A stretch of 64,000 bases of DNA from Adiantum capillus-veneris (GCA_014529385.2 CM043954.1:93241247-93305246); one strand, 5' to 3'. Counted from the first letter of the stretch, positions 11,015-22,060 are shown. Translations and numbers: made by a program. The notes: generated by a model not told the origin, from the letters alone.

Positions 11015-11844
11015 AGCACAACAAAGGAAAGCCCAAGGAAAACAAGACTTCTCAAGGAACCCTGCAAAACACACAGAATGGTAAGAATGGTAATTCTTCT
11101 AACCCTTCTTCCTCTAATTCCTCGGAAAAGAACTCTAACAATGACTCTAAGGGTAAAGCTAAAGCACCTGCAAAACCTAAGCTAACCCCTGATGAGAAAG
11201 CTTCACAAGGAATTATAGGAGGATACATCACGGCTGAAGAACAAGTGATTTATGCTAAAGAAGGTAGATGTTTTCAATGTCACGTTAAGGGACACATTAA
11301 GAAGGCCTATCCTAAGACAGTCCCACCTAAAGAACCAAAGACACCGACAGCTACCACAAGCACTGTCACAACACAACCTGCATCTTCTCCTGACTTTGAC
11401 ACACACATTGATGAATCTCTCTTGAAGTGTTATGGTCATGTAAAAGGGCAGCATTTTATCATATTGTTTGATCCAGGCAGTATGCATGGTGTGATTAGTC
11501 CCCTTCTCGTTGCGAGAGCCCGTCTAGAGGTTAGTCAGAAAGCTCCTCTCGAGGTTTCTGGCTTCGCTCCTAGTATGGACTCTCTCATCACGAAGGAGTG
11601 CCTTGATGTGCTTTTTACCGTTCAACAAGCTTCTTTTCGTAGGAAATTTCTTGTATCTCCTCTCTCAGGATGTGATATGATTTTGGGCATTAAATGGTTT
11701 CGAGAACTTGATGCTCACATTAAATTTGGCGCTAGCACGATCACTTTACATTCCGATACTGATTCCCCCCTCATCATTCGTGTTGAGAAGGGCTTGCATT
11801 CTTTGCCTCTCATCTCGCATGTACAGGTAAAGCATGAATTATGA
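11011..11844 (+). pseudogene. gypsy nucleocapsid and protease, family C
   Basis: The frame begins with a lysine/asparagine/serine-rich tail and has one zinc knuckle near residue 90 (CFQC...GHIKKAYP). The last Cys is replaced by Tyr, a change explained by one G-to-A, so zinc binding is doubtful. The aspartic protease follows, with LFDPGSMHGVIS near residue 153, the DPG variant being common in plant gypsy proteases, and CDMILGIKWF near residue 222 as the second conserved strand. It ends at TGA 11842-11844, explainable as CGA changed by C-to-T, after which the frame continues toward RT. Confidence 0.85.
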
Positions 11845-12600
11845 CAAGGAGCGCAAGCGGCATTCATTTATGATGCTCTAGTTTCCCAGAGCATTCAGGC
11901 TCCAGGTAAGTATTTGGAGTTGTTTACGAAGTTTAAACATCTCTTTTTGTAGGATGATCTTCCACCTCGTCTCCCACCCGAGCGGCCAGAGGACCATCGC
12001 ATCGAGCTTATGGAGGGAGCGCAGCCTGTCAGTAAGGCTCCCTACCGTTTGAACAAGTCACAGGAGGAAGAGTTAGAGCAACAACTCACGGAGTTGGTGG
12101 CTAGAGGATTCATACGTCCGAGTGTAAGTCCTTTTGCGGCCCCTATTTTGTTTGTTCGCAAGAAGGATGGTTCGTCTCGTTTGTGTGTTGATTACAGGGC
12201 ATTAAACAAGATGACTATCAAGAACAAGTTTATGATGCCTCGCATTGAGTATATCCTCGATAGGCTCAATGGGGCAAAGGTTTTCAGCAAGGTCGATCTC
12301 AAAAGTGGATACCATCAGGTACGGGTATTCAAAGGCGACATTTTCAAGACCGCCTTTCGCACCGAGCGAGGGCAATGGGAGTATATTGTTATGCCTTTTG
12401 GATTAAACACGAGCCGTGGGTACGTTCAATCGTCTCATGGTAGGTTGTTTCGGTGATATGGTAGGTGTATGTGTGTTCATCTTTTTAAATAATATTCTCA
12501 TTTTTTTTCTGCATTGTGGGAGCAACATGAATTAGATGTTGAAAGGGTACTAACTCGTTTGGATGAGTGTCAGTTGTACATTGCAGCTAAGAAGTAAGAA
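11845..12600 (+). pseudogene. gypsy reverse transcriptase, catalytic site lost
   Basis: After a TAG at 11950-11952 before DDLPPRLPPERPEDHRIEL, the RT fingers and palm are clear: APILFVRKKDGS, RLCVDYRALNK, KVDLKSGYHQVR and FKTAFRTERGQ. A frameshift follows VMPFGLN near 12400. In the next frame GCFGDMVGVCVFIF leads into LNNILI where the family has a DD pair, so both catalytic aspartates read as Asn (GAT to AAT twice). A further stop lies near 12597. This RT cannot be active. Confidence 0.87.
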
Positions 12601-13266
12601 TTTTTTCTTACTGAAGTCACTTATCTGGGTTATATCATTTCTGCAGAAGGCGTCAAGCTAGACCCCACGAAGGTGGAACAGGTTCGTAATTGGGATTTGC
12701 CCAAAACTGCATATGATGTGCGTTCTTTTCTTGGTTTATGTCAAGCATATAGTTCGCACATAGAGAATTTTGCACGCATTGTTGCACCTATGACTGATGT
12801 TTTGAAAGGGGTAAAGACTCGCCGTCAACGCGTAGACTTGCCCGAGGCAGCCATTGAGCCTTTCGCAGCTCTCAAGGTTGCGGTGACAGAAGCACCGTGT
12901 CTTATCCTTGCCTCTTGGGATGACCCCTTTGAGGTATGGACGGATGCGAGCAATGTCGCCATAGACGCTGTGCTCCAGCAGCATGGTCGCCCAGTTGCTT
13001 TGCTTAGCCAGAAGCTCAATAGTGCGGAAAAGATTTATTCAGTTTATGATAAAGAACTTTTGTCTGTCATTCACTATCTTAAGCATTGGAAGCATTTTTT
13101 GTATGGTAGAGAGTTTACAGTGCGCACAGATCATCAAGCCCTCAAGTGGCTTCAATCTATGCCTAGTGCACATTGGAGTGGTCGTCAAGCGCGGTGGTCA
13201 CAATTTTTTGAGCAATTTGGAGGTTTGAGCCTGGAAAAGCTAACCCTGTTGTTGCAGATGCGTTGA
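12601..13266 (+). pseudogene. gypsy RT thumb and RNase H, family C
   Basis: The EFFLTEVTYLGYIIS block, then SFLGLCQAYSSHIENFA, start the RT thumb/connection. RNase H follows with FEVWTDASN (first Asp), KELLSVIHYLKHWKHFLYG (Glu) and RTDHQALKWL. A frameshift near 13230 puts the conserved PVADALSRK-like end in the next frame (13240-13275). The RNase H would degrade the RNA strand during cDNA synthesis. The catalytic residues visible here are kept although the RT site is lost. Confidence 0.85.
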
Positions 13267-13578
13267 GTCGCAAAGGACAGATTTTGGCTCTTGAGTCAAG
13301 AACCACATTTTCTATACAGGGTGAGTCTTTTGACAACATGAAGAATCAGTATGCAGATTCGGAGATTGGTAAGTATTGGTTGCAGACTCTTGCTTCCCAA
13401 GGGCCCAACAACTATCTCATTCGTGATAGATTATTATTTTTTCATCGGCGTCTATGTGTGTTGCCCCTCTCTCAAGCCAACCATATTGCATGATGCATAT
13501 GATTCTCTCATAGGTGGGCACAGGGGTATGAACACCACATTGGAAAAGATTGAACGATTTTTCTTTCTCTTGTTCTAA
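13263..13578 (+). pseudogene. integrase N-terminal zinc region, truncated (family C)
   Basis: The frame continues from RNase H (ALSRKGQILALESR) through NQYADSEIGKYW and NNYLIRDRLLFFHRRLCVLP to the first half of the integrase HHCC site, HDAYDSLIGGHRGMNTT. The sequence stops matching at KIERFFF (about 13560). The second half of the zinc site and the whole DDE catalytic core that should follow are absent. Confidence 0.82.
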
Positions 13579-13868
13579 TCTGTTTGAAATTGTCTCAGCA
13601 TCCTTGGGAAAACCGAGGTCTTGCTCTTTTTGTTCCTGTGTCTCGTGTTGTCCCTCTCCTTGCGAGAGACTTTTTTCCTTTTCACTCTTTTCAGATTTGT
13701 CAGATGATTCTATATCATCAACGTGTTGCCTATTTGATTCTTCTTGCTGCCGCTGCTCCATCTTTCGTTTGAGCTCATTGTGAATTCGTTGCCGGATGGT
13801 GCTGACAATTTTCCGTTTCTCTTCAGCTTTCTTCCTCTTTTGTTGCTTGATCCTTTCCAAGGCCTCGG
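13555..13868 (-). other. antisense-coding insert replacing the integrase core
   Basis: Between the integrase zinc region and the C-terminal domain lies about 310 bp unlike any pol domain. Its longest frame is on the minus strand, starts MERIKQQKRKKAEEKRK and is strongly charged (many Lys, Glu, Gln, Ser), as in a coiled-coil or low-complexity region of a cellular protein. The plus-strand frame through it is hydrophobic and serine-rich and looks meaningless. It may be a host-gene fragment captured during retrotransposition. I do not recognise the donor gene. Confidence 0.6.
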
Positions 13869-14343
13869 TCAGGAGGTCTCGATCAAGGAAGGAGATTGGG
13901 TGTATCTACGAATCATGAAACAGCCTCTTAAGCAAGTTGGAAAGAAATGTCCTAAGTTATCTTTTCGTATGTATGGTCCATTTCCACTCATCAAAAAGAT
14001 AAATGAGGTTTCAATGAAATTGAAGTTGCCTAACTCATGGTCAATGCACAATGTTTTCCATGTTTCTGGGTTGAAAGTGTTTCAAGGAACACCTCCAAAG
14101 GACGTTTCGGAAGAAGAAGAACCGGAGATCATCAATGAAGCTGAAGTCATGGAGCCGGAGCAAGTCTTGTTGCATCGGTTTCGCCATGGTTCGAAGAAAC
14201 AAGTACGACGATATTTTTTGAAGTTCAAAGATCGAGGAACCCCCGAAGCGGTGTGGGTAGACGAAGAGTTCTTCAAGGATTATCCAGAGTTGTTGACAGA
14301 CTACAAGGAAGCCACGCAGCTCGGTACCAATACCTCACTTTAA
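13869..14343 (+). pseudogene. integrase C-terminus and chromodomain-like tail (family C)
   Basis: The frame shows KCPKLSFRMYGPFPLIKKI, a GPF/Y-type integrase C-terminal module, then NVFHVSGLK. A chromodomain-like stretch follows from about 14140 (EQVLLHRFRH...QVRRYFLKFKD..PEAVWVDEEFF). Such tails direct integration to marked chromatin in chromoviruses. The stop TAA at 14341-14343 lies just before the polypurine tract, as expected for the end of pol. Confidence 0.85.
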
Positions 14344-14354
14344 AAAGAAGGGGA
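14342..14354 (+). other. polypurine tract (C1)
   Basis: AAAAAGAAGGGGA directly abuts the 3' LTR start at 14355. The same tract is found inverted next to the LTRs at 37355 and 40663. Confidence 0.9.
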
Positions 14355-15593
14355 TGTCACGTGACACATCCAACCCTATATGTCCGTGGACAAACTACAC
14401 CATAGCAGGGTTCCCGTTAGTCCAGTCAGTCAGATTAGAAGTGATCTGGCACTTTTGTGAGTCTATTCGTAGACCGTGCATACCCAGTCACTTAGTGTAG
14501 ATGCATATCCTTTGGTTGCACACCGCATAAGCATAAGCATAAGCATTTCCATCAGATTCCATCAGAGTCAATTTGGGGATTTTTCAAGTGACTTTATCCT
14601 ATTTTTCCCTATATTTAACATTTTTCACTTATTTATTAAGCCACTTTTGTTAGGTACTTAGTAGGGCAAATTGGGTAAGTTAATATATAAGCAAACCCAA
14701 GTTAGCACAATTGGGCAGATGAGCAAAGAGCACAACAAGCTTCCCCAAGCGGCAAGTGTTCCCTCCCTCTCTCAGCAAGAACCTCGTCAAGCCACTTGGT
14801 GAGGCCACCCCCGTCATGATCTAGCGTTTTGGGATCGCCTAGCCTCTTCTAGACCCTGGCGTTTCCATCTCCCACAGCCATCGCCATCAACTCCCAGTTC
14901 CTTGCGTTTTCCCCGCGACAACCACTCTCAGCCTTAGCGTTTTTGGGATGGCTAGCCATCTGCAGCTTCAACAAATTCAGCAAAGCAAACACAGCCACTT
15001 CAGGGATTTACTAACGCTAGAAATGCTGCCATTTTTAGCATGGAAAACACCTGCTGTTCCAGCGTTTTTCAGCCTATGATATCAACCTAAAAACCCAGCC
15101 AGAAGTGCAGATACTTCAGCGTTTTTCATCTTCACATCAGCCCTGACCAAACCAATGAATTTCAGCCATAAAAACAGCAGTGAAGCATTCGTTTTCAGCC
15201 TCCCAAAGTCGTGCAGACTTTCAGCCTATACCCATTTGTGGATAGCACATAAAAGAGAATCGAATTCAGTCCTAAAGTCTTCATCGTCTTCATCAACGTA
15301 GTCTCCGTTTGCATCAGCCCATGCATCATCATTGTACACCTTTGTGCAATCAAAAGTAGACCACTCTCGCCGACGAGAGTGGGGCCTTCGGAGGAGGGTT
15401 TTACAAACTCTCGGGTGTTGTATCTCTCTTCTCTCTTTCTCTCAGTCTCATACACTTGCACGCACAATATCCACTCACTTTGTTCGTGATCATAGCACTC
15501 TCCATAAAGACGGAAGGCTCTCTCCTTCCCTAAGAACTAAAAGGAACCTTGAGCAAATATAGATCACTAATCTTGAGAAAATACAACATTCAT
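14355..15593 (+). repeat. 3' LTR of C1
   Basis: It matches 4588-5826 base for base in length (1239 bp). Similarity with array copy 1 continues through the 125-bp linker to about 15719. The true LTR end seen at 9457 is not present here. Confidence 0.9.
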
Positions 15594-16077
15594 GTGCAGC
15601 CTTGTACTCTTTTATCATTGAGCCCATAGCAAACTTTGGCTCACTGCTCTTTCGCACATGCTGTTGCACTCCAGGTATACTGACCTAAATACCTATTCCA
15701 CTTCTAGTTTCCATTTCAGTTCCAGTCTCCTACTTCATTTCAATCTGTCTATTCGGATATCTATAGTCTCCTACTTCATTTCAATCTGTCTATTCGGATA
15801 TCTATAGTCTCTGTCTGATTCCGCTTGCTTGATCTCAACTAACTCTAATTGACCAACTTGGAATAGCTGTCACAAGTGACTACCTCATTCCATTTTGGCA
15901 ATCATAATGGTTGGGCTAAGTTTCTCTTGACAGACGAACTATCTCCCAGTTGGTGTTAGAGCTAGCTAAATTAACCATGCCACCCAGAAGAGTTGTGCAT
16001 CGCAGAAGGCCACCGAGGAGATTCATGGATGATCCGGATCCCCATCCAGGAGGAGTCAAAGCACGGCTCTGATACTA
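15594..16077 (+). other. linker plus truncated 5' part of another gypsy element
   Basis: The linker (to 15719) runs into sequence with a 41-bp direct duplication (15724 and 15765, partial third at 15806). A TGGTGTTAGAGC at 15951-15962 differs by two bases from a Met primer site. An ATG at 15977 opens MPPRRVVHRRRPPRR, a gag-like basic start, which dies after about 30 codons. At 16066-16077 the minus strand reads TAGTATCAGAGC, one base from a Met primer site, so a second truncated element may abut here. Confidence 0.5.
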
Positions 16078-16745
16078 AGAGAAGGACCCGTTTGGCAAAT
16101 TCCATATGAACAACCTCTAATGGGGCAACTTATAAATAAATGACTTTAGCAATTAAGGGGATCGTGGAATTTTGCAAGGATTGCTCAACCCAACCTTCTG
16201 GCACCTACATAAGTGAACCTTGGGTGCCAATAGACAGCAGATCACCCAGGGGCAGCACCAAAACCCAGTAGCACCCGCAGTGCTCGCATGACCAGCAGCC
16301 CCTAGGCCTTTTTCTCAGCATGAAGTAGCGCTTTCAGATCTCAACCATCAGCGTTTTCAGTTGTCAGCATTAGCCTTGCAGACCCTGCATCCAATCCCTG
16401 CAACAGATCCTCGCCGCAATCACCCCATCACGGCAGATTTCAAACAGAATCTTCGTTTTCAGTTTTCAGCCCACGGATCCACCAGCGTTTTTCAGTTTTC
16501 AGCCATCCTTGGCATCATCGGCGACAGATCAGCCCATTAGCCTCGCCGAACGATCCAAGTCCCATCATCATCCCTGGCGATTTCAGATTTCAGCATTTCA
16601 GCCTTAGCCTCGACCTCGTCGTCCTCATCAAGTACCACAGCATTTAGACCATTGTACGAGACTTGTGCAATCTAAAGTAAATCCCTCTCTATTGCTAGAG
16701 AGGAGGGCCCTTGGACGGGGGTTTGGGACCCCATCTGGTGTCGTC
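16078..16745 (+). repeat. diverged family C-like LTR, left part
   Basis: Aligned with element A removed, the sequence reads on into 25374: a GCGTTTT-rich tract, a hairpin (16684-16703), then GGTGTCGTC joining TCTTCTC, as in family C LTRs. Overall identity is low. The left boundary is uncertain. Confidence 0.55.
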
Positions 16746-18192
16746 TGGAACCGGCCCGTAGGGCGGTAGACGTTAGCTTCACCCGATTCTTCAACACTTG
16801 ACTTTGCGACACAAAGCAATGACTTAAAAGGAAACTGTAACTGAGACCGAATTACAACCAAGACAAATAGCACGGCCAGAAAGCTAGAATGCTTCCAAGC
16901 AGACAGTGACACCTGTAGGCCCCAAAGGTTGGCCCCTTTCAGTATTTCTTTATTCTTTAATAGAGGATAAAACCTGTGGTTCCCTACAAGCTGCCCCGCA
17001 CAATCTGAGCTGAATTCCATCTGTTCTGGCCCGATTTCGACAACATAACTGTACTAGGACCCTTCACAGTCAATATCCCCGCGCATTAGATGACTCTCCC
17101 GACGCATACGAACACTTTGCAAAACCTGGCGAGAATCTGCAGCACGCTGAATTCTCTGTTTTCTGCTCTGAAACTGCGCCAGATCACTTGTACAGCGGTC
17201 CCCTCGCATCCCCGAACCTTCTAGGGGTATTAGGGACCGTTTAGGGCCGAAACCCTAAACCTGCAAAAATACACAGCAGGTTGTAATTCCCTGTTTCAGG
17301 CTCCGTTTCGCGTGCCTGTCGCATCCGTAGCAAGTCCTCAAGCTCCCGCACCTGTAGGGCTACTTGCCCTTTGAATCGGACGAGATTTCACACGTGAAAC
17401 CTCTCCAAATTCACTTGTACCTCCGGGGGATTAGCCGCTAGCTAATCCAGTACCTGTGCAAGAGGCTCTTGCCTCGGCAATCGCGCATGAACCCACATAA
17501 CTATACATTGGTCAAATGAAAAGCCCACTAGAGGGGCATAACATACTGCTCATAGGGGGGAGAGAGAGCAATGCGTAGCGTGTAGGGCATCACTCCTAGC
17601 ACCGCACTGTACATAAGAGGGAAAAGAAGCACTCCATAGCTCTTGCAACCTGTTGCAATCCACCTACAGCTGAAAAAGGTGCCCCCTTCCTCTTGTAGAC
17701 TCCCCTCAAAGTGGCAGGAGTGCTCACAGAGTGACACCTCGCTCAGTTTCCGACTTTGGCCAACTTGGCTAAAAATATCTCAACTGGTGCGTCAGTTGAC
17801 TTGGCAGCAGAGCAATAAAATGTTCCCCTTGTCATTCCAGAGCTAATGACGCGAACACATTTCACGGCCCAAAATAGCAGTTCCCTAAATTTTAGCAGAT
17901 GCTTCCACGGCACTCACATTGGTCATCTAACCATCAATCACCACTGGAACCACATCGAAAAATGCAATGTCGGCCAGCTATCAGGTGATTTACACTTGTA
18001 GCCCCACCGTGGCTAACCTTAGTCCATTTGCCCCAACTTCAGCGCTCACTCGCCGTCCGGCCTAGACTCTCACTGTCCGCCTCACACCATGCAACTCGGG
18101 CATTGGCATTTCCAGAGGGGTGCTTTAAAACAAGTCAAATAAAATTCCCCCAAAAAGAAATCAACAAGTAAAGTTGCCACAAACTCGTGACA
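16746..18192 (-). repeat. 3' LTR of element A (1447 bp)
   Basis: It runs from TGGAACCGG at 16746 to CGTGACA at 18192 (plus strand) and pairs with 23929-25368. The pair differs by scattered substitutions, a roughly 15-base indel near 17430 and a GA-repeat expansion in the right copy, so the insertion is not recent. Confidence 0.92.
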
Positions 18193-18642
18193 TACCCCCC
18201 TCTTGAAATCGCGAACGTCCTCGTTTGCATGTATATCAATCCATTAGTGTGTACAGACACCGTATCACGGCTGTCAACCTTTTCGTGTGTACACACATGG
18301 TTAACATGGTACGAGACATACATGCTCATAGTTAACACTCGTGTATTCAACACTTGTTAACTCATGTATGCTCTACCTGTGAGACTGTTTCATTGACATA
18401 GTGGATAGCTTTCACATTGTGCCACTGGCTTTAATAGAGTCCATAACTTTTAGTACACTTGGAATCCTTTCAAGCATAATAAACCAATAGTTTAAAAATG
18501 CGTCAACATGTACTCATTAGAAGCAATTACTGTACTCTTGACAACTGACAAGACATACTTACTTCTATAGCACTGAACAGACTTTTGGACAAAACTGTTA
18601 TTCCCCAAGGGAGATTGCCAAGCAGGGTACACTTCTATTGTA
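18193..18642 (-). other. polypurine tract and noncoding 3' region of element A
   Basis: The minus-strand tract CAAGAGGGGGGTA lies next to the LTR at about 18193-18205. The remaining 430 bases have no reading frame. They contain several short GTTAACA-like inverted words but nothing I can name. Confidence 0.7.
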
Positions 18643-19497
18643 CTAAATCCATAGATACATGAGAAGTGCTAGCTCCTGGATCACCCCCCCCTCTAGCGCA
18701 GGTCTCTTTCCTTTTGAACTTTGCTCTTCTTGAGTTGGAGAATACGTAGGTGGTAAACCAAAGGCTTCAAGATAGAGCTGCAATACATTTGGTGACTCTA
18801 ACAGTTCACTCTCTTCCATCCACTTTGCATCCATAGGTGGATAGTTCTTGAACTTCACCAAATATCGCCTTGTAACCTTGCCTTTGACTTTTCTTTCCTT
18901 GTGTGCCATGATCTGTTCTGGGACCAAAATTTCATCAAGCTCTTCAACTTCTGGCTGCTCTTCAACTGGCATATCCTCTGGCACATCGCCAATAAATGGT
19001 CTGAGAAGACTCACATGAAAAGCATTGTGAATCTTCCAGTTCTCAGGCAATTTCAGCCTATAACTGACGTCACTGATCTTCTCTGTTACTTGAAAAGGCC
19101 CGTAGTAACGCATACTGAGCTTTGTAAAGAGACTTTCTTTACCTTTTCGCTTCTTTAAGAGTGCCTTTTCAAACCGCAACAGTACCCAATCACCAAGTGA
19201 AAACAACAATTCACGACACTGGCGATCAGCAGCTTTCTTTTGCTTTGCCTGTGTCCTTTCAAGGGCATGCTTTATCTTCTGGCACATTTCATCCATATTC
19301 TGTACATATTGATCTGCTTGAAAGATCTTTTCCTTGGTATGCAAAATGGGAGGAACTTTCACATGACCTTCGACAATTTCAAAAGGTGCTTTGCCTGTTG
19401 AAGAATGCACTGTGTTATTGTACGCATAATCAACCAACGGCAAATACTGCTCCCACTGCGCCTTGTGCTCTGACACATAGCACTTAAGCAGATCCAA
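18643..19497 (-). pseudogene. integrase C-terminus and chromodomain-like tail, element A
   Basis: The open frame of 284 codons starts within the integrase core (WEQYLPLVDYAYNN, STGKAPFEIVEG). It continues through KLSMRYYGPFQVTEKI (GPF module) and IHNAFHVSLLRPFIGD. It ends in a chromodomain-like segment EQIMAHKERKVKGKVTRR, YLVKFKNYPPMDAKWMEE. The end of pol is followed by the noncoding 3' region. It is the counterpart of 43961-44650 in element B. Its upstream continuation is broken by the stop at 19522-19524. Confidence 0.88.
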
Positions 19498-20170
19498 GAC
19501 AGTAGAATTTGCCTCTTCTGACTACCCATCTGTCTGTGGATGAAACGACGATGAGAACTTAAGCATAGTGCCCATATTCTCAAATATGCCTCTCCAGAAT
19601 AGACTTGTCATCCGTGGGTCACGGTCACTAACAATCGACTGTGGCATACCATGGTACTTAAAGATATTGTACATAAAGAGACGTGCCATCTGATCTGGTT
19701 TTATCTTCTTCCTAACAGGAATGAAATGAGCTTGCTTGCTTGCTAAATCTGCAAATAATGGTCCAGATTCCATCATTCCCTGTTTGTGTTCTTGGAAGGT
19801 CAAAGATAAAATCCATAGCCATGCTTTCCCATGGTTTATCTGGAATCGGCAATGGTTGTAACAGCCCTGGTGCCTTTTGCCTGTCAAACTTGACCTTTTG
19901 GCAAATCACGCATGCTCGCACAAAGGCATCCACATCTCTCCTCAAGGTATAGGCCAGTAAAAGAATGTCTCAACCGCTTTCACTGTAGCATCAATGCCAC
20001 GATGCCCTGCATACAGGGGGACATGACTCTCTACCATGACTTTATGTCGCAATGGCCTAGTGACACAGAGTCTGCCATGCATCATCATAAAACCATCTCT
20101 GAGGAGGTAGGGCTCATGACGTGTCCTTCATGTAACTGTTCAAAGATCCTTGCAAAATCTTCGTCATTTG
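19498..20170 (-). pseudogene. integrase zinc region and catalytic core, element A
   Basis: The zinc site reads HVPLYAGHRGIDATVKAVE, then CVICQKVKFDR. The core shows MDFIFDLPRTQ, IVSDRDPRMTSLFW and FHPQTDG, followed by TAG (19522-19524) exactly where the family's HPQTDGQSE has Gln, a single C-to-T change. The core crosses frames at about 20100 and 19800, so several indels exist. The product would have inserted cDNA into chromatin. Confidence 0.85.
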
Positions 20171-21416
20171 CATATTGTTCCTTCATGTCATCAAGCTCAT
20201 GATGATAAGGAATTGACACAGCTGAAATTTGTGGCTTTCTTGATAACGCATCAGCCACAACATTCTTCTTGCCTTCAATCTGGAAGTGAAACATGGAGAG
20301 AATGTTTGCCCATCGCATATGCTTTTCCGATAGCTTCGACTGTGTCAGAAAGTATCGCAAGGTCTAATGATCCATTTGGACAACAAAATCAGCACCCAGC
20401 AGATAGTGTTTCCAACTTAAGAGGGCATGAATCACAACCAGTAACTCTTTTTCATAGACCTGCATGGTCATCTCTGGCCCTTGCAAGATTCTGCTCTCAT
20501 AGGCTACTACCCTGCCATCTTGCATTAGCACTGCACCAATGCTACTGCCACAAGCGTCACACTGAACCACAAATGACTTCCTGAGACCAGGCAAAACAAT
20601 GACTGGATCTGAAGTCATCTTTTCCTTTAAGAGATTAAAAGCTGAAATCTCTTTCTGGGTCCATCTGAAAGTGACCTCTTTCTTTTGCAAAGCATGTAAA
20701 GGTGAAGCAATCTCTGCAAAGTTGCGAATGAATCTTCTGTAGTAAGAACATAGCCCTAAGAAGCTACAGACATCGCGCACAGTCCTTAAATCTGGCCATG
20801 TCTTGAATGCTTCTACCTTCACTGGATCCATTCGGACATCCTTTGACACAATATGTCCGAGGGAGTGGATCTCTTCCAAGAAGAACTCGCTTTTCTTGCC
20901 ATTGATGAGCAATCTGTTCCTGCGCAGCTCTTCGAACACAATGGTCAGGTGATGCCTATGCTCCTCTTCATTCTTCGAGTAGACTATCATGTCATCAAAG
21001 AATGTGCCAACAAAGTTCTGATATGGACGAAAGATCCTATCCATCATCCTATTGAACGTAGCAGGAGCATTCGTAAGACCAAATGGCATCAATAAGAACT
21101 CGTAGAGACCAAATGTCGTTCTAAACGCAGTCTTGTGCACATCCTCAGGCCTAATTCGAATCTGATGGTACCCACTTTTAAGGTCGATCCTGCTGAAAAT
21201 CGCCGCACCCTCTAGGCGGTCAAGAATATCATCAATCCTTGGAATAGGAAACCTATTCTTGATGGTATTCTTATTTAACGCACGGTAGTCAATACACATG
21301 CGCCACGAGCCATCCTTCTTCTATACTAAGAGCACTGGAGAGCAATAGGGTGACGAGCTAGGCTGAATCAGCCCTTTCTCTAAGAGCTCCTCCACTTGGC
21401 TCATAATCTCTTTCCG
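20171..21416 (-). pseudogene. reverse transcriptase and RNase H, element A
   Basis: Starting at the right, the RT motifs are MCIDYRALNKNTIKNRFPIPR, then SRIDLKSGYHQIR, the intact catalytic block VGTFFDDMIVYSK near 21000, SLGHIVSKDVRMDP and SFLGLCSYYRRFIRNFA. RNase H shows FVVQCDACGSSIG and YEKELLVVIHALLSWKHYL. TAG stops lie at 21321-21323 (before KKDGSW) and 20364-20366 (in the DHQxLRYFL block), both one C-to-T from Gln. A terminal segment (SEKHMRWANILSMFHFQIEG, ADALSRK) is open to 20085. Confidence 0.9.
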
Positions 21417-22060
21417 CTACGCCTCACTAACCCTATACGGAGGCCTATTTGGTGGGCTACAACCTGGCACCAAATCAATCGCATGATCCTCGGGCCTCTC
21501 CGACGGTAGTTGAGACGGTAATGAGTCAGAAAAACAGCCATTAAACTTTTGCAAAAATGCTAGCTTGTCTTTATTTAACACAGATAAATTTGATTGGCAA
21601 CTATCTGAAACATCACGTGCAAAAACCAAGTAATTCTTTATTACAAAAGTGATAGCAGAAACAGATATAATAGGGACTGACTCTCCTTTTAGCTTTACAT
21701 CCAAGATGTGAGTTTTGCCCCTATGCTGTACAGTGATCTTTTTGTTGTAGGCATCCAAGACTCCATGCACTCGGAACATCCACGGGATCCCCAACAAGAC
21801 ATCACATCCTTCCAGTGGCATGATGTAGAACTCTTCTGTGTCCACATACGACTGAATATGCAGACGCAGCTTTCCAATGATGGGAGTAACGCACTTTGAA
21901 TGGCCAAGACATGCCAATCCTGCCTCTGCGGTATACCCCATCTCTTCAGCTCTGATGCCCAGCTTTATAGCTAATTTTGGCGTGAGTTCGCTTTGGCACC
22001 TGGATCAACGAAGATAAGTGCCATCTGGTCTCTAACATTACCCCACGCTCTGCATAACTC
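21417..22060 (-). pseudogene. aspartic protease, element A
   Basis: The active-site strand VDPGAKAN lies near 21990-22010, followed by a frame break. The open frame from 21941 holds HSKCVTPIIGKLRL, EEFYIMPLEGCDVLLGIPW, LDVKLKGESVPIISVSA and the linker ERPEDHAIDLVPG..PPNRPPYRVSEA that leads into RT. It stops at TAG 21417-21419. Element B has a TAG at the equivalent residue. Confidence 0.85.

Larger units (their letters stand above)
4588..15593 (+). mobile_element. Ty3/gypsy chromodomain-type element C1, non-autonomous
   Basis: LTRs start TGTCACGTGACA at 4588 and 14355. A Met primer site lies at 9459, gag to chromodomain lies between, and a polypurine tract ends at 14354. RT precedes integrase, the Ty3/gypsy order, and a chromodomain-like tail ends pol. 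The 5' LTR region is 4.87 kb because it contains a 1205-bp tandem array. The 3' LTR has one unit. By eye the first unit of the 5' LTR and the 3' LTR differ at only about a dozen of 1239 positions, yet RT and integrase are destroyed. No clear target duplication was found, because the 3' end runs into other sequence. Confidence 0.88.

Noticed and set aside
13417..13554. Extension of the antisense frame into the integrase zinc region as one gene (147 codons)
   Set aside because: This part is the complement of real integrase sequence. Only 13555-13868 is foreign to pol.
15658..15662. ATGCT after the 3' LTR as target duplication of C1 (ATGCT precedes 4588)
   Set aside because: The same ATGCT occurs at the same linker position in array copies 1-3, so it is part of the linker.
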